This document shows, one piece after another, positions 1 to 10,757 of a stretch of DNA of 64,000 nt. The number at the start of each line of letters is the position of its first letter. Within the stretch, counting starts at the first letter, position 1. The notes under the pieces are model-generated. The model was not told the origin of the DNA. It did not search any database and saw only the letters and a list, made by a program, of their open reading frames with translations. The translations under genes and the position numbers were made by a program. The stretch is from Enterobacter chuandaensis (GTDB taxonomy: Bacteria; Pseudomonadota; Gammaproteobacteria; Enterobacterales; Enterobacteriaceae), in the NCBI RefSeq assembly GCF_003594915.1, contig NZ_QZCS01000010.1, positions 1-64,000 of the forward strand, in the 5' to 3' direction.

Positions 1-342
1 TATGGTGGATTAAAGGATGTAGTAATGATGGCCACGATGATTCTTGGCTTACCTATACTTGAAACAAGAACAAAGCCAGAAACGGCAACTATAGGTACAT
101 CTGTGGCATCTAAGTACCTGCGAGATCTTCTGAATGTCCAGTTACCACATCGATTACCTACAATTACACTTGCAAGCTTTAAATACAGAAAACCAATGTA
201 TACCAAAAATTTAGGTGCGTTCATTGGACGATGGATACCTGCATTAGGGATAACCATACTTGCTGCAGATGTGGCAATGATAAGTTACAAAACGCTTTCA
301 AGATATAATACGATTGCTCACCCAAAAGACCGGATTTGGTGA
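1..342 (+). CDS. C-terminal part of an unidentified protein, probably T6SS-associated (cut by window edge)
   Basis: Frame 1 is open from the first base, so this is the last 113 residues of a longer protein whose start lies outside the window. One hydrophobic stretch is visible near the end (around FIGRWIPALGITILAADVAM), after a basic, threonine-rich segment, and the protein ends in DRIW. I do not recognise a family. A DUF1493 gene starts 2 bases after the stop and an hcp gene follows, all on the same strand, so the three probably form one transcript. From that context I infer a T6SS cargo or accessory membrane protein; the sequence alone does not prove it. Confidence 0.6.
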   Translation, partial: YGGLKDVVMMATMILGLPILETRTKPETATIGTSVASKYLRDLLNVQLPHRLPTITLASFKYRKPMYTKNLGAFIGRWIPALGITILAADVAMISYKTLSRYNTIAHPKDRIW

Positions 343-344
343 AG

Positions 345-662
345 ATGAACAGTGAAGCTGATGTTTTAAAATTCTTCAGGGATAATTTACCAGAACAAGG
401 CACATTTACGGGTAAACGGATTCCCCTCGGGATAGATGATGTTTTACAGGATTACACGGATCTGGATGATATCGTATATGCCATTGAGCGATTCGAAAAA
501 AAGTATCTTATTGAAGTTAACACTGGAAATTATTTCCCCTGGACTCAAACCTGGTTTTTCAGGAAATGGTTTACTAAAGAACCGGTTAAGCAAATATCAA
601 AGCCATTGACGGTAAGAATGTTTGCCGAAGCGGTAAAAGCAGGAAAATGGATACACGATTGA
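345..662 (+). CDS. DUF1493 family protein
   Basis: A 105-residue acidic protein resembling the enterobacterial DUF1493 family, small single-domain proteins of unproven function with some likeness to acyl-carrier-type folds. I chose ATG at 345. In-frame TTG (336) and GTG (339) would add up to three residues and overlap the previous gene. The N-terminal half is acidic (for example QDYTDLDDIVYAIERFEKK) and the C-terminal half is basic and tryptophan-rich. It sits between a possible membrane effector and hcp, which is where an immunity or adaptor protein would be found, but no immunity function can be read from the sequence. Confidence 0.7.
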   Translation: MNSEADVLKFFRDNLPEQGTFTGKRIPLGIDDVLQDYTDLDDIVYAIERFEKKYLIEVNTGNYFPWTQTWFFRKWFTKEPVKQISKPLTVRMFAEAVKAGKWIHD

Positions 663-683
663 TTTATAGAAGGAGTTTTTATC

Positions 684-1169
684 ATGGCCGTACCTGTTCA
701 CATTTGGTTCTATGACGACGGTGGCTCACTCATTAAAGGTTCATGTGATGTTCAGGATCGTGAAGGGAGTGTTGAAATTAGAGGTTTAACCCATAATTTG
801 AGTATTCCAACCGATCCACTCTCCGGAAGATTAACCGGAACGAGGAAACACGCGCCTTTCCTGTTCGAGAAGGAAATTGATAGCTCATCTCCTTATCTTT
901 ATAAGGCGGTAGCGACAGGGCAAAACCTTAAGAAAGTTGAAATTAGATATTACCGAATTAATGACGCAGGTTGGGAGGTTGAATACTTTAGAACTGAGCT
1001 CGAAGGTGTGAAAGTTGTCTCTATCTCCCCTATTGTTAACGATACACGTAACTGCCCTGGTACTGGCCACCTTGAATCTGTTCAATTGCGCTACGAAAAA
1101 GCGACCTGGACCTATTGCGACGGGAATATTCAGTTTGCTGATGCATGGAATGAACGTGCGTCGGCATGA
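684..1169 (+). CDS. hcp: Hcp family type VI secretion tube protein
   Basis: A 161-residue Hcp-type protein. Hcp forms hexameric rings that stack into the T6SS tube and carry small effectors out of the cell. The enterobacterial Hcp pattern is clear: a DDGGSLIKGSCDVQDREGS start, FEKEIDSSSPYLYKAV in the middle, VQLRYEKATWTYCDGNI and an AWNER end. The length is that of a plain Hcp without a C-terminal toxin extension. A strong Shine-Dalgarno (AGAAGGAG) lies about 8 bases before the ATG. No sheath, baseplate or ClpV genes are visible downstream, so within this window it is an orphan hcp; the rest of a T6SS may lie elsewhere or just upstream. Confidence 0.9.
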   Translation: MAVPVHIWFYDDGGSLIKGSCDVQDREGSVEIRGLTHNLSIPTDPLSGRLTGTRKHAPFLFEKEIDSSSPYLYKAVATGQNLKKVEIRYYRINDAGWEVEYFRTELEGVKVVSISPIVNDTRNCPGTGHLESVQLRYEKATWTYCDGNIQFADAWNERASA

Positions 1170-1184
1170 TGTTTAGAATTCATT

Positions 1185-1226
1185 CTCACAGAATCTAATT
1201 AAAGCGATTCTGTGAGGTCTCATTTT
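1185..1226 (+). terminator. Intrinsic terminator after hcp
   Basis: A perfect 11-bp inverted repeat, CTCACAGAATC (1185-1195) and GATTCTGTGAG (1206-1216), is followed by a T-containing tail. It lies 16 bases after the hcp stop and closes the T6SS-type module before the convergent gene. Confidence 0.75.
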
Positions 1227-1244
1227 AAATGATTGATTCCTGAA

Positions 1245-1655
1245 TCACTCTGCCAGCGCGTTAGCCATATCGGTTCTAATCTGCTTACGCTGTTCCGGCG
1301 TCAATACCTGGCTGACGTCGAAGTAGTATTTCACACGGTAATAGCGGGTCTGCTCTTCAATTTTGCTGAAGGCGGCAAGCTGGTTTTTCACCGTGCTTTC
1401 GTCCCATTTACCCGCCTGGAACATATCAATCAGCGCGCCGTCCTTCACCCCCGTCATCGGGATCTTGCTGACGTTTTCTTCAAGCTGCTTATGCAGGCCT
1501 TCAATCTTCTGCACCTGCTCGTTGCTGAGCTTGAGATGCTGCACCAGCGGATCCTGTGATGGGGACGGGGCAGCTTCTACGTTCGCGGCCTGCGCCGTAA
1601 AACTGCACGCCGCCAGTGAGGCAGCAACCAAAACAATACGGGTCATTTTCATCAT
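1245..1655 (-). CDS. Small secreted Spy/CpxP-like protein
   Basis: A 136-residue exported protein. I chose the ATG at 1655 because AAGGA lies 7 bases upstream. The N-terminus has a signal sequence with two possible processing sites: a lipobox-like LAAC, and a signal peptidase I site after SFTAQA. The mature part is helical and charged with the spacing LKLSNEQVQKIEGLHKQLEE and VLTPEQRKQIRTDM. This resembles the LTxxQ repeats of Spy/CpxP periplasmic chaperones, although the second motif reads LTPEQ and the first LSNEQ. I infer a periplasmic stress or chaperone-like role. It stands alone between the T6SS module and tdcE. Confidence 0.6.
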   Translation of the reverse strand: MMKMTRIVLVAASLAACSFTAQAANVEAAPSPSQDPLVQHLKLSNEQVQKIEGLHKQLEENVSKIPMTGVKDGALIDMFQAGKWDESTVKNQLAAFSKIEEQTRYYRVKYYFDVSQVLTPEQRKQIRTDMANALAE

Positions 1656-1762
1656 CTTACTGTCCTTACATTCTGTTATAGGAAAAAGCAGGAGCATTGT
1701 TTTTCAAGAGCGGATGAATATGTGTGAGTAATTATATAAACAATTTTGTATGGTTAGCGGGC

Positions 1763-1789
1763 AAAAAAAGCCCCCTGCACTGAGGGGGC
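1763..1789 (-). terminator. Intrinsic terminator of the tdc operon
   Basis: Read on the minus strand, GCCCCCT and AGGGGGC form a stem (1770-1789) followed by seven T residues. It lies 17 bases beyond the tdcE stop, so the operon ends at tdcE and no tdcF or tdcG follows. Confidence 0.85.
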
Positions 1790-1806
1790 ATGAGGTGCCA
1801 TTTGCG

Positions 1807-4101
1807 TCAGATGGATTGCGTAAACGTCCGCGAAATCACGTCCTGCTGCTGCTCGCGCGTCAGGGCGTTAAACCGTACCGCATAGCCGGATACGCGAATT
1901 GTCAGGTTCGGGTAGTTCTCCGGGTGTGCAATGGCATCCAGCAGCATCTCCCGGTTCATGACGTTGACGTTCAGATGCTGCCCACCCTCAATGGACGCTT
2001 CGTGATGGAAGTACCCGTCCAGCAACCCCACCAGGTTAGTTTTGCGCACCAGTTCGTCCTTGCCCAGGGCCTGCGGCACGATGGAGAAGGTGTAGGAGAT
2101 CCCGTCTTTCGCATAGGTGAACGGCAGTTTGGCGACCGAGGTTAACGAGGCCACCGCCCCTTTTCTGTCACGCCCGTGCATCGGGTTTGCGCCCGGGGCA
2201 AACGGCGTGCCGCCGCGGCGTCCGTCCGGCGTGTTCCCGGTCTTCTGGCCGTAAACCACGTTGGAGGTGATGGTCAGGATCGACTGGGTTGGCACCGCGT
2301 TGCGGTAGGTTGGCAGCGCCTGAATTTTCTTCATAAAGCGCTCCACCAGATCGCAGGCAATGCTGTCCACCCGGTCGTCGTTGTTGCCGTACTGCGGGTA
2401 GTCCCCTTCAATCACGAAGTCGACCGCCAGGCCGGTATGGTCGCGCACCGGCTTCACCGTGGCGTATTTAATCGCCGACAGGGAATCCGCGGCTACCGAC
2501 AGCCCGGCAATGCCGCAGGCCATAGTGCGATAGACGTCCCGGTCGTGCAGCGCCATCAGCGAGGCTTCGTAGCTGTACTTATCATGCATATAGTGAATGA
2601 GATTCAGCGCGCTAATGTACTGCACCGCCAGCCAGTCCATAAAGTGATCGAGGCTCGCCATCACGGTGTCGTAGTCCAGCACGTCATCCAGCAGCGGCTC
2701 GGTTTTCGGGCCGATCTGGATCTTCAGCTTCTCGTCCACCCCGCCGTTGATCGCGTACAGCAGCGTTTTCGCCAGGTTGGCGCGTGCGCCGAAGAACTGC
2801 ATCTGCTTGCCGATCACCATCGGGCTTACGCAGCAGGCAATAGCGTAGTCGTCGCTGTTGAAGTCCGCGCGCATCAGGTCGTCGTTCTCATACTGCAGCG
2901 ACGAGGTGACGATCGACACCTGCGCGGCGTATTTCTTGAACGCGATCGGCAGCTGTTCTGACCAGAGGATCGTCAGGTTCGGCTCCGGCGCAGGCCCCAT
3001 AGTGTGCAGGGTGTGCAGATAACGGAAGCTGTTTTTGGTCACCAGCGTGCGCCCATCCAGCCCCATCCCCCCGATCACTTCCGTCGCCCAGATCGGATCG
3101 CCGGAGAAGAGCGTGTCGAACTCCGGCGTGCGCAGGAAGCGCACCATGCGGATCTTCATGATGAAGTGGTCAATCAGCTCCTGGGCCTGGACTTCGTCCA
3201 GCCGTCCTGCCTGCATGTCGCGTTCGATGTAGATATCGAGGAACGACGCCGTGCGCCCCAGCGACATCGCCCCGCCGTTCTGGGATTTTACCGCGGCAAG
3301 ATAGGCAAAATAGACCCACTGCACTGCTTCCCGGGCGTTCATCGCCGGACGTGAGATATCAAAGCCGTAGTTCGCCGCCATCTGCTGGATCTGGAGCAGC
3401 GCGCGCCTGTGCTCCGCCAGCTCCTCGCGCAGGCGGATCGTGGCTTCCAGATCGTCACCGCGCTCCAGCCTGCCCTGCAGATCCGTAAACTGGAGTTCAC
3501 GCTCGCGCACCAGATAGCTGATGCCATACAGCGCCACGCGGCGATAGTCGCCGATGATGCGCCCGCGCCCGTAGCCGTCCGGCAGGCCGGTCAGCACGCC
3601 GGATTTGCGGCAGCGCATCATCTCCGGTGAATAGACGTCAAACACGCCCTGGTTGTGGGTTTTGCGCAGGTCGGTAAACAGGTATTCGAACTGCGGATCC
3701 ATCTCCCTGCCGTAGGCTTCGAACGAACTGCGGATCATGTTGATCCCGCCGTATGGATGCAGCGCACGCTTGAGCGGCTTGTCGGTTTGCAGGCCGACTA
3801 TCGTCTCCAGATCCTGGTCGATATAGCCCGGTCCGTGGGCGGTAATGGTGGTGGCAATGTTGGTGTCGAAATCCACCGGGGCGTGGGTGGCGTTCTCCTG
3901 GCGAATGCCGACCATCACCTTCTGCCACAGCGCCGTCGTTGCTGGCGTCGCCTGCGCGAGGAAAGCTTCATCCCCTTCATAAGGGGTGTAGTTATGCTGA
4001 ATAAAATCGCGGACGTTGACGGCGTTTTTCCATTCTTCACCGCGAAACCCGGCCCATGCGTCGCTGTAAGGCGCGACGCCCGTATCGATTGTTACTTTCA
4101 T
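1807..4101 (-). CDS. tdcE: 2-ketobutyrate formate-lyase / pyruvate formate-lyase
   Basis: A 764-residue glycyl-radical enzyme that cleaves 2-ketobutyrate (and pyruvate) with CoA to propionyl-CoA (or acetyl-CoA) and formate during anaerobic threonine and serine breakdown. The adjacent catalytic cysteines are Cys423-Cys424 in AIACCVSPM. The radical glycine is Gly739 in RVSGYAV, 25 residues from the C-terminus, as the family requires. It needs an activating enzyme such as PflA, not encoded here. It follows tdcD after 15 bases and is the last gene of the operon. Length and start (MKVTIDTG) agree with E. coli TdcE. Confidence 0.96.
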   Translation of the reverse strand: MKVTIDTGVAPYSDAWAGFRGEEWKNAVNVRDFIQHNYTPYEGDEAFLAQATPATTALWQKVMVGIRQENATHAPVDFDTNIATTITAHGPGYIDQDLETIVGLQTDKPLKRALHPYGGINMIRSSFEAYGREMDPQFEYLFTDLRKTHNQGVFDVYSPEMMRCRKSGVLTGLPDGYGRGRIIGDYRRVALYGISYLVRERELQFTDLQGRLERGDDLEATIRLREELAEHRRALLQIQQMAANYGFDISRPAMNAREAVQWVYFAYLAAVKSQNGGAMSLGRTASFLDIYIERDMQAGRLDEVQAQELIDHFIMKIRMVRFLRTPEFDTLFSGDPIWATEVIGGMGLDGRTLVTKNSFRYLHTLHTMGPAPEPNLTILWSEQLPIAFKKYAAQVSIVTSSLQYENDDLMRADFNSDDYAIACCVSPMVIGKQMQFFGARANLAKTLLYAINGGVDEKLKIQIGPKTEPLLDDVLDYDTVMASLDHFMDWLAVQYISALNLIHYMHDKYSYEASLMALHDRDVYRTMACGIAGLSVAADSLSAIKYATVKPVRDHTGLAVDFVIEGDYPQYGNNDDRVDSIACDLVERFMKKIQALPTYRNAVPTQSILTITSNVVYGQKTGNTPDGRRGGTPFAPGANPMHGRDRKGAVASLTSVAKLPFTYAKDGISYTFSIVPQALGKDELVRKTNLVGLLDGYFHHEASIEGGQHLNVNVMNREMLLDAIAHPENYPNLTIRVSGYAVRFNALTREQQQDVISRTFTQSI

Positions 4102-4116
4102 GTATTTCTCGCTTTA

Positions 4117-5328
4117 TCAGGCGTAAGCCGCAGCCGGGGTGACCTTCCCAAGACGGAGGGCGTCCAGCGCGATCATTTTTTCTTCGTTGGTAGGAACTAC
4201 CGCGCAGGCCACGCGGGACGACTCGGTGGAGATCACGCGCTCACCCACGCTGCCCGGCAGGGCGTTTTTGGCGTCGTCGAGGATGATGCCGAACACTTTC
4301 AGATGTTCGGCCACCAGCGCGCGGACAAGCATCGAGTTTTCGCCAATGCCACCGGTAAAGATCACCCCGTCCAGACGGTGCAGCGACGCGGCGTGGCCCG
4401 CAATGTGCCGCGCAATGCGGTGAACAAAGGTGTGTATTGCCAGTTGTGCCCGCTCGTTACCCTCGTGCCAGGCTTTTTCCAGCGCGCGTAAATCGGAGGA
4501 GATGCCGGAGATCCCCAGCAATCCGGACTCTTTATTGACCACGCGCTCCAGGTCCTCAAACGACTGCCCGGTCTGCTGGGCAATCCACGCCATCGCGCCG
4601 AAGTCCACGTCGCCGCAGCGCGTCCCCATGACCAGCCCTTCCAGCGGCGTCATCCCCATGGAGGTGTCGACGCTCTCGCCGTTGCGCACCGCGCAGATGG
4701 ACGCCCCGTTGCCAAGATGGGCAATCACCAGGCCGCTGTCATCAGCGGAGAGTCCGAGAAGCGCGTGCGCCTGCCCGGCCACGTAGCGGTGAGAGGTGCC
4801 GTGGAAGCCGTAGCGCCGCACGCCCAGCGCTTCAAAATAGCGGTACGGCAGACCGTACAGATACGCCTGCGGTGGCAGCGTCTGGTGGAAGCTGGTATCA
4901 AACACCGCCACCTGCTGCACGCCAGGGAACAGACGTTCTGCGGCTTCCACGCCGCTCAGGTTGGCGTAGTTATGCAGCGGCGCCAGCGGGGAGACCTGGC
5001 GGATTTGCTCAATCACCTCTTCCGTGATCAGGGTCGACTCGCTGAAGAGGTCGCCACCGTGCGCAATGCGGTGGCCAATTAAGGCCACGCTGCTCGTCAG
5101 GTTACGCTTCTCCAGCTCCAGGGCGATGGCAGCCAGCGCCCCTTCGTAGTCCTGGTGAGCCAGCCTGGCCGGCTCACCCCCGTTCACGGAAATAAAGGCC
5201 TTCTCGGTGTTGATGCCCTCCGCGATGCCCGTCATCAGGGCATCGCAGCTTGCTGCATCCAGCACCGAAAACTTAACAGAGGACGATCCGCAGTTAATAA
5301 CCAGTACTACCGGAAACTCAATCATCAT
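4117..5328 (-). CDS. tdcD: Propionate kinase
   Basis: A 403-residue acetokinase-family enzyme that makes ATP from propionyl phosphate and ADP, the energy-conserving step of the tdc pathway. Both family signatures are present: [11 protein letters not shown] near residues 10-20 and GFHGTSH at 174-180. The catalytic-type Asp144 lies in [10 protein letters not shown]. Two consecutive ATG codons open the gene, and a GGAG lies upstream of them. It sits between tdcC and tdcE on the same strand with short gaps, so it is cotranscribed from the tdcA promoter. Confidence 0.95.
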   Translation of the reverse strand: MMIEFPVVLVINCGSSSVKFSVLDAASCDALMTGIAEGINTEKAFISVNGGEPARLAHQDYEGALAAIALELEKRNLTSSVALIGHRIAHGGDLFSESTLITEEVIEQIRQVSPLAPLHNYANLSGVEAAERLFPGVQQVAVFDTSFHQTLPPQAYLYGLPYRYFEALGVRRYGFHGTSHRYVAGQAHALLGLSADDSGLVIAHLGNGASICAVRNGESVDTSMGMTPLEGLVMGTRCGDVDFGAMAWIAQQTGQSFEDLERVVNKESGLLGISGISSDLRALEKAWHEGNERAQLAIHTFVHRIARHIAGHAASLHRLDGVIFTGGIGENSMLVRALVAEHLKVFGIILDDAKNALPGSVGERVISTESSRVACAVVPTNEEKMIALDALRLGKVTPAAAYA

Positions 5329-5355
5329 GTGACTCCGCTCTTCCTGAGCTTTGGG

Positions 5356-6690
<1,335 letters not shown>

Positions 6691-6696
6691 TCACCT

Positions 6697-7686
6697 TTAT
6701 GCGTCAACGAAGCCGGTAATTTGGGAAACACGGGAGAGATCGATATTGCCACCGGAAATAATGCAGACGGTTTTACGGCCCTGAATATAGTGGTCAAGCT
6801 TGCCGCTTAATAACGCCGCGCAGGCCAGCGCGCCCGCGCCTTCCGTCACCACTTTATTTCGCTGAATAAGCGCGATCATGCTATTGCGAATATCGTCTTC
6901 GCTGACCAGTACAATGTCGTCAACTAATTCACGAACAATTTCGAAGGTTAATTTACCCGGACGAGACACGTCGCAGCCGTCGGCTAATGTGCCAGCAACA
7001 CGATGATTGGTTATTTCTCCGGCCTGATAAGAGACCGCCATCCCGTGAACGTTTTCAGACTGTACACCGATAATATTAATGGTCGGGTTGATGGATTTAA
7101 TTGCTGTCGCAATACCGGCAATTAATCCGCCACCGCCGATGGGTACAATCACGTTATCCACGTCGTATAAATCTTCGAGGATTTCCAGGCCGATGGTGCC
7201 CTGGCCGGCAATCACTTTCGGGTCATCATAAGGCGGGATAAATATGCGCCCTTCCATCTCGACGATTTCGCTCACTTTGGCGATGGTGTCGTTAAAGTTC
7301 TCGCCGTGCAGCACCACTTCAGCGGAGTAGTCGCGGGTAGCGGCAACCTTGGATTTCGGCGCGCCCATCGGCATCACCACTTTGCCGTCGATACCGAGCA
7401 TGGCACAGGAAAGCGATACGCCCTGCGCGTGGTTTCCAGCGGAGCAGGCAACAACGCCTTTGCGTTTTTCCGCGTCTGTCAGCGAGCTTAACTTATTAAA
7501 CGCACCGCGAATTTTAAACGAGCCGGTGCGCTGCATGTTTTCGAACTTCAGGAATATCTCACCTTTGCAACGTTCACTGAGATAATTTGAGCGCGGCATG
7601 CCGGTTTTATAGATTTTTCCTGCCAGCCGCTTTCTGGCATCCTGTATATCTTCAATCGTAACCGGGAGATCGTAAGTAATATGCAT
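6697..7686 (-). CDS. tdcB: Catabolic threonine dehydratase
   Basis: A 329-residue PLP enzyme (fold type II) that deaminates threonine to 2-ketobutyrate and serine to pyruvate. The PLP lysine is Lys58 in GSFKIRGAF, and the phosphate-binding loop is [10 protein letters not shown]. It lacks the C-terminal regulatory ACT-like domain of biosynthetic IlvA, as expected for the AMP-activated catabolic form. I start it at the ATG at 7686 (MHITYDLP), which has GAGGA just upstream. An in-frame ATG 24 bases further up has no comparable ribosome binding site. Confidence 0.96.
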   Translation of the reverse strand: MHITYDLPVTIEDIQDARKRLAGKIYKTGMPRSNYLSERCKGEIFLKFENMQRTGSFKIRGAFNKLSSLTDAEKRKGVVACSAGNHAQGVSLSCAMLGIDGKVVMPMGAPKSKVAATRDYSAEVVLHGENFNDTIAKVSEIVEMEGRIFIPPYDDPKVIAGQGTIGLEILEDLYDVDNVIVPIGGGGLIAGIATAIKSINPTINIIGVQSENVHGMAVSYQAGEITNHRVAGTLADGCDVSRPGKLTFEIVRELVDDIVLVSEDDIRNSMIALIQRNKVVTEGAGALACAALLSGKLDHYIQGRKTVCIISGGNIDLSRVSQITGFVDA

Positions 7687-7801
7687 AATTTCCTCGTTAT
7701 AATAATTCATTCTTTTCAGGCAAAGTCAGGGTATCAGAGCATAAAGAAAAAACTCTGGGTGTTTTTTTAAATGATTAAATACTTTCCAGGGAGTTAATAT
7801 T

Positions 7802-8722
7802 TCATCGTCGTCTTTCGCTGGTCATTGAGGCATATTGTTTTGCCAGTTCAACTAATACTGACGCCGATTTTTTAATTCTGTAATTTTTCGACCACACGGC
7901 GGCATAACGCGCCACGGGTAATTCATCTTCCACCGGCAGCACAATAAATTGATCGGAACCGAACGGCGCAATCATGTCGCGGGGAATGACCGTCAGGTAA
8001 TCGGCATTCAGCACAAGGTTATAGATGGTGACGACGGAATCGGTCTGGACGATGCTTTCAATGCTGATGTGGTTGTCTTGCAGGGTAGTCAGGAGTTCTT
8101 TGTAGTAGCCCATATCGGTTTGCGGCATCACCCACTGCTCATGCGTGAGCGATGCCAGTGTCGTCGGGCCGGTGCACGTTCGTGATTTACTGGCAACCAG
8201 CACAAATTCGGACTCAAACAGCGGCTCGACGTGCAGATCCTGCAACAGCATTTCGTCGCTCAGCGTGCCGATGGCGAAATCCAGCCGACCGTCGCGAATG
8301 GCCGGAAGGAAAGAGGAGAGCTGGGCTTCGTACATGGATACGCGCGCTTTCGGGAACACTTCCTTGAATTTTTTGATCATTTCAGACAGGAAGGTGAAGC
8401 CGATCAGCGATGGATAGCCAAAGGAGACGTCCATGACGGTACTGAAACTGAGGCTGTTAATTTCGCTCACCATGTTTTTCATTTCGCGGGTGATCGACTC
8501 TGAGTACGAGAGCAGAACCTGCCCGGCAGCGGTCAGTTTTACGCCGGTATTTTTACGCACCATCACTTCCACGCCGAAGTAAGATTCGATGTCGCTGATG
8601 ATTTTGCTGACGGCGGGTTGCGTCAGGCCCAGCTGTCTTGCGGCAGAACCTATGGAGCCACTTTTAATGACTTCCTGAAATACAACGAGGTGCTGTGTTT
8701 TCGGTAGAATAATAGTGTTCAT
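7802..8722 (-). CDS. tdcA: LysR-type activator of the tdc operon
   Basis: A 306-residue LysR regulator. The winged helix-turn-helix fills residues 8-65 (GSIGSAARQLGLTQPAVSKI is the recognition part), followed by the usual two-lobed effector domain. It closely matches E. coli TdcA but ends a few residues earlier. It is the promoter-proximal gene of the operon and activates its own transcription together with CRP and IHF in E. coli. A gap of 115 bases separates it from tdcB. The ribosome binding site before ATGAACACT is weak. Confidence 0.94.
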   Translation of the reverse strand: MNTIILPKTQHLVVFQEVIKSGSIGSAARQLGLTQPAVSKIISDIESYFGVEVMVRKNTGVKLTAAGQVLLSYSESITREMKNMVSEINSLSFSTVMDVSFGYPSLIGFTFLSEMIKKFKEVFPKARVSMYEAQLSSFLPAIRDGRLDFAIGTLSDEMLLQDLHVEPLFESEFVLVASKSRTCTGPTTLASLTHEQWVMPQTDMGYYKELLTTLQDNHISIESIVQTDSVVTIYNLVLNADYLTVIPRDMIAPFGSDQFIVLPVEDELPVARYAAVWSKNYRIKKSASVLVELAKQYASMTSERRR

Positions 8723-8756
8723 AATATTCTGCGCTTATTTCCCTATGACGCAGCGG

Positions 8757-8800
8757 ATTCTACCCAATATTGTTTAAGGGGGTATGTGCTGTCACTCACA
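8757..8800 (-). promoter_or_regulatory. tdcA promoter with CRP site
   Basis: On the minus strand TGTGAGTGACAGCACA (8785-8800) fits the CRP consensus TGTGA-N6-TCACA with one mismatch and resembles the E. coli tdc site. A -10 element TAGAAT occupies 8757-8762, predicting a start at about 8750. The CRP site is then centred at about -42.5, the class II position. There is no good -35 hexamer, as expected for a CRP-dependent promoter. Confidence 0.75.
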
Positions 8801-9334
8801 ATTTGCTTTTTCGTGCATTATACGGGAACAACAAGAACCTAAAAAACATCATAAAATCAATATAATAGATAAATACAGGCACACCATTACGCTGATATCG
8901 ATCAATAAAAGCAGCAGTAATAAATTTATTTTATGGCGATAACTTTGATAAATTTTTCTGCGTTAAAAAAATCAGTAAAGACGATCTTTCAGGCAATTAA
9001 AGGCCAATAAATAACCGTTATTCCGTTGAAACATTCTTTCAAATTATCAAATTTTGCAGTGGCTTTTTCGTCGGCGAAGGATAAAGAGTGGAATACGTCA
9101 CACATTCACATGATGAATGTTTTTAATTTCAATATGTTTATATCAAATAAGAAAATATTTGCGATCGTTCAGTTAACATTCGCAACAAATTAACAATACT
9201 GTAAATTCACTCTTTTTTAGCGCGAAATTTTGTGATGACGATCATCTGCGAGAGGCACAGCGATACCGGAAGGGGTAATGCAGTGAAATGTGCTTAATGT
9301 CGCAAATATGAGAATTGATGTCGTTTGTGCAAGT

Positions 9335-9367
9335 TGCCGGGTGGCGATGCGCTTACCTGGCTACGAC
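9335..9367. repeat. REP-like palindromic element
   Basis: GCCGGGTGGCGATGCGCTTA followed by CCTGGCTACGA has the arms and internal GGCG...CGCTTACC pattern of enterobacterial REP sequences. It lies just downstream of rnpB and its terminator. Confidence 0.6.
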
Positions 9368-9378
9368 ACCCTAAAAGC

Positions 9379-9401
9379 AAAAACCCCGCCGAAGCGGGGT
9401 T
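9379..9401 (-). terminator. rnpB intrinsic terminator
   Basis: On the minus strand AACCCCGC-TTCG-GCGGGGTT forms a tight tetraloop hairpin followed by TTTTGC, eight bases after the mature 3' end of RNase P RNA. Confidence 0.9.
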
Positions 9402-9409
9402 CTGAAAGA

Positions 9410-9786
<377 letters not shown>

Positions 9787-9793
9787 GGCGCGC

Positions 9794-9822
9794 AGTATAG
9801 AGGGTTTGCGCGCCGCTGTCAC
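9794..9822 (-). promoter_or_regulatory. rnpB promoter
   Basis: GTGACA (9817-9822) and TATACT (9794-9799) on the minus strand are 17 bases apart. They are followed by a GC-rich discriminator (GCGCGCC) before the RNA 5' end at 9786, typical of a growth-rate-regulated stable RNA promoter. Confidence 0.85.
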
Positions 9823-9845
9823 CCTCAGGCGCAGGCAAGATGCTA

Positions 9846-10736
9846 TTAACGCGCCACTTCCACCTTCGCCAGTTTTTCGTAGTAGCACGCAATCGCACTG
9901 TGATCGGCCGTGCCCAGGCCATCCGCACGCAGCGCCTGCATCATCTCCATGACCGCAGCGGTAAGCGGCAGCTGTGCACCTACGCCGTGAGACGTATCCA
10001 GCGCGTTCGCCAGATCTTTGATGTGCAGGTCAATGCGGAAACCGGGTTTGAAGTTACGATCCATCACCATCGGCGCTTTGGCATCCAGCACGGTACTGCC
10101 CGCCAGGCCGCCACGTATCGCCTGATAGACCAGATCCGGATTGACGCCCGCTTTGGTTGCCAGCGTCAGTGCCTCAGACATGGCGGCAATGTTCAGCGCC
10201 ACAATCACCTGGTTCGCGAGCTTGGTGACGTTGCCCGCACCAATTTCACCGGTATGAACCACGGAGCCGGCCATCGCTTTCATCAGGTCATAGTATTTGT
10301 CGAACACGGCCTTATCGCCGCCCACCATTACCGAAAGGGTACCGTCGATGGCTTTCGGCTCGCCGCCGCTGACGGGCGCATCCAGCATCTCGACGCCCTT
10401 CGCTTTTAACGCCTCGCTGATTTCCCGGCTCGCGAGCGGGGCGATAGAGCTCATATCAATCAGCACCAGGCCCGGCTTCGCCCCCTCGATGATGCCGTTC
10501 TCCCCCAGCGCGACCTCTTTAACGTGCGGAGAATTTGGCAGCATGGTAATGATGACATCGCACTGCTCAGCAATGGCTTTGGCGGTACTGGCTGTTTCCG
10601 CGCCCGCCGCCATCACTTCAGCCACAGACTGCGGATTGTGATCGGATACCACCAGTGAGTAACCCGCTTTAATCAGGTTCTTACTCATTGGTTTACCCAT
10701 GATCCCAAGACCAATAAAACCCACTTTCAGCGTCAT
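9846..10736 (-). CDS. garR: Tartronate semialdehyde reductase
   Basis: A 296-residue beta-hydroxyacid dehydrogenase that reduces tartronate semialdehyde to D-glycerate with NAD(P)H in galactarate/glucarate breakdown. The Rossmann motif GLGIMG is at residues 9-14, and the catalytic-type lysine lies in GAGNVTKLANQ. I chose ATG at 10736 (MTLKVGFIG) because AGGA lies 8 bases upstream. An in-frame ATG 15 bases earlier is less well placed. It follows garL after 21 bases. In E. coli a kinase gene garK comes next, but here rnpB follows directly. Confidence 0.95.
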   Translation of the reverse strand: MTLKVGFIGLGIMGKPMSKNLIKAGYSLVVSDHNPQSVAEVMAAGAETASTAKAIAEQCDVIITMLPNSPHVKEVALGENGIIEGAKPGLVLIDMSSIAPLASREISEALKAKGVEMLDAPVSGGEPKAIDGTLSVMVGGDKAVFDKYYDLMKAMAGSVVHTGEIGAGNVTKLANQVIVALNIAAMSEALTLATKAGVNPDLVYQAIRGGLAGSTVLDAKAPMVMDRNFKPGFRIDLHIKDLANALDTSHGVGAQLPLTAAVMEMMQALRADGLGTADHSAIACYYEKLAKVEVAR

Positions 10737-10757
10737 AATCTGTTTCCTCAATGATGG

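Larger units (their letters stand above)
8723..9409. promoter_or_regulatory. 687-base regulatory stretch between tdcA and rnpB
   Basis: No plausible gene lies here; in particular no open frame corresponding to E. coli tdcR on the plus strand. The stretch is much more AT-rich than its surroundings, with many A/T runs around 8820-9220 that suit IHF or H-NS binding (inference). Its contents, given separately, are the tdcA promoter with a CRP site, a REP-like repeat near 9350 and the rnpB terminator. Confidence 0.7.
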
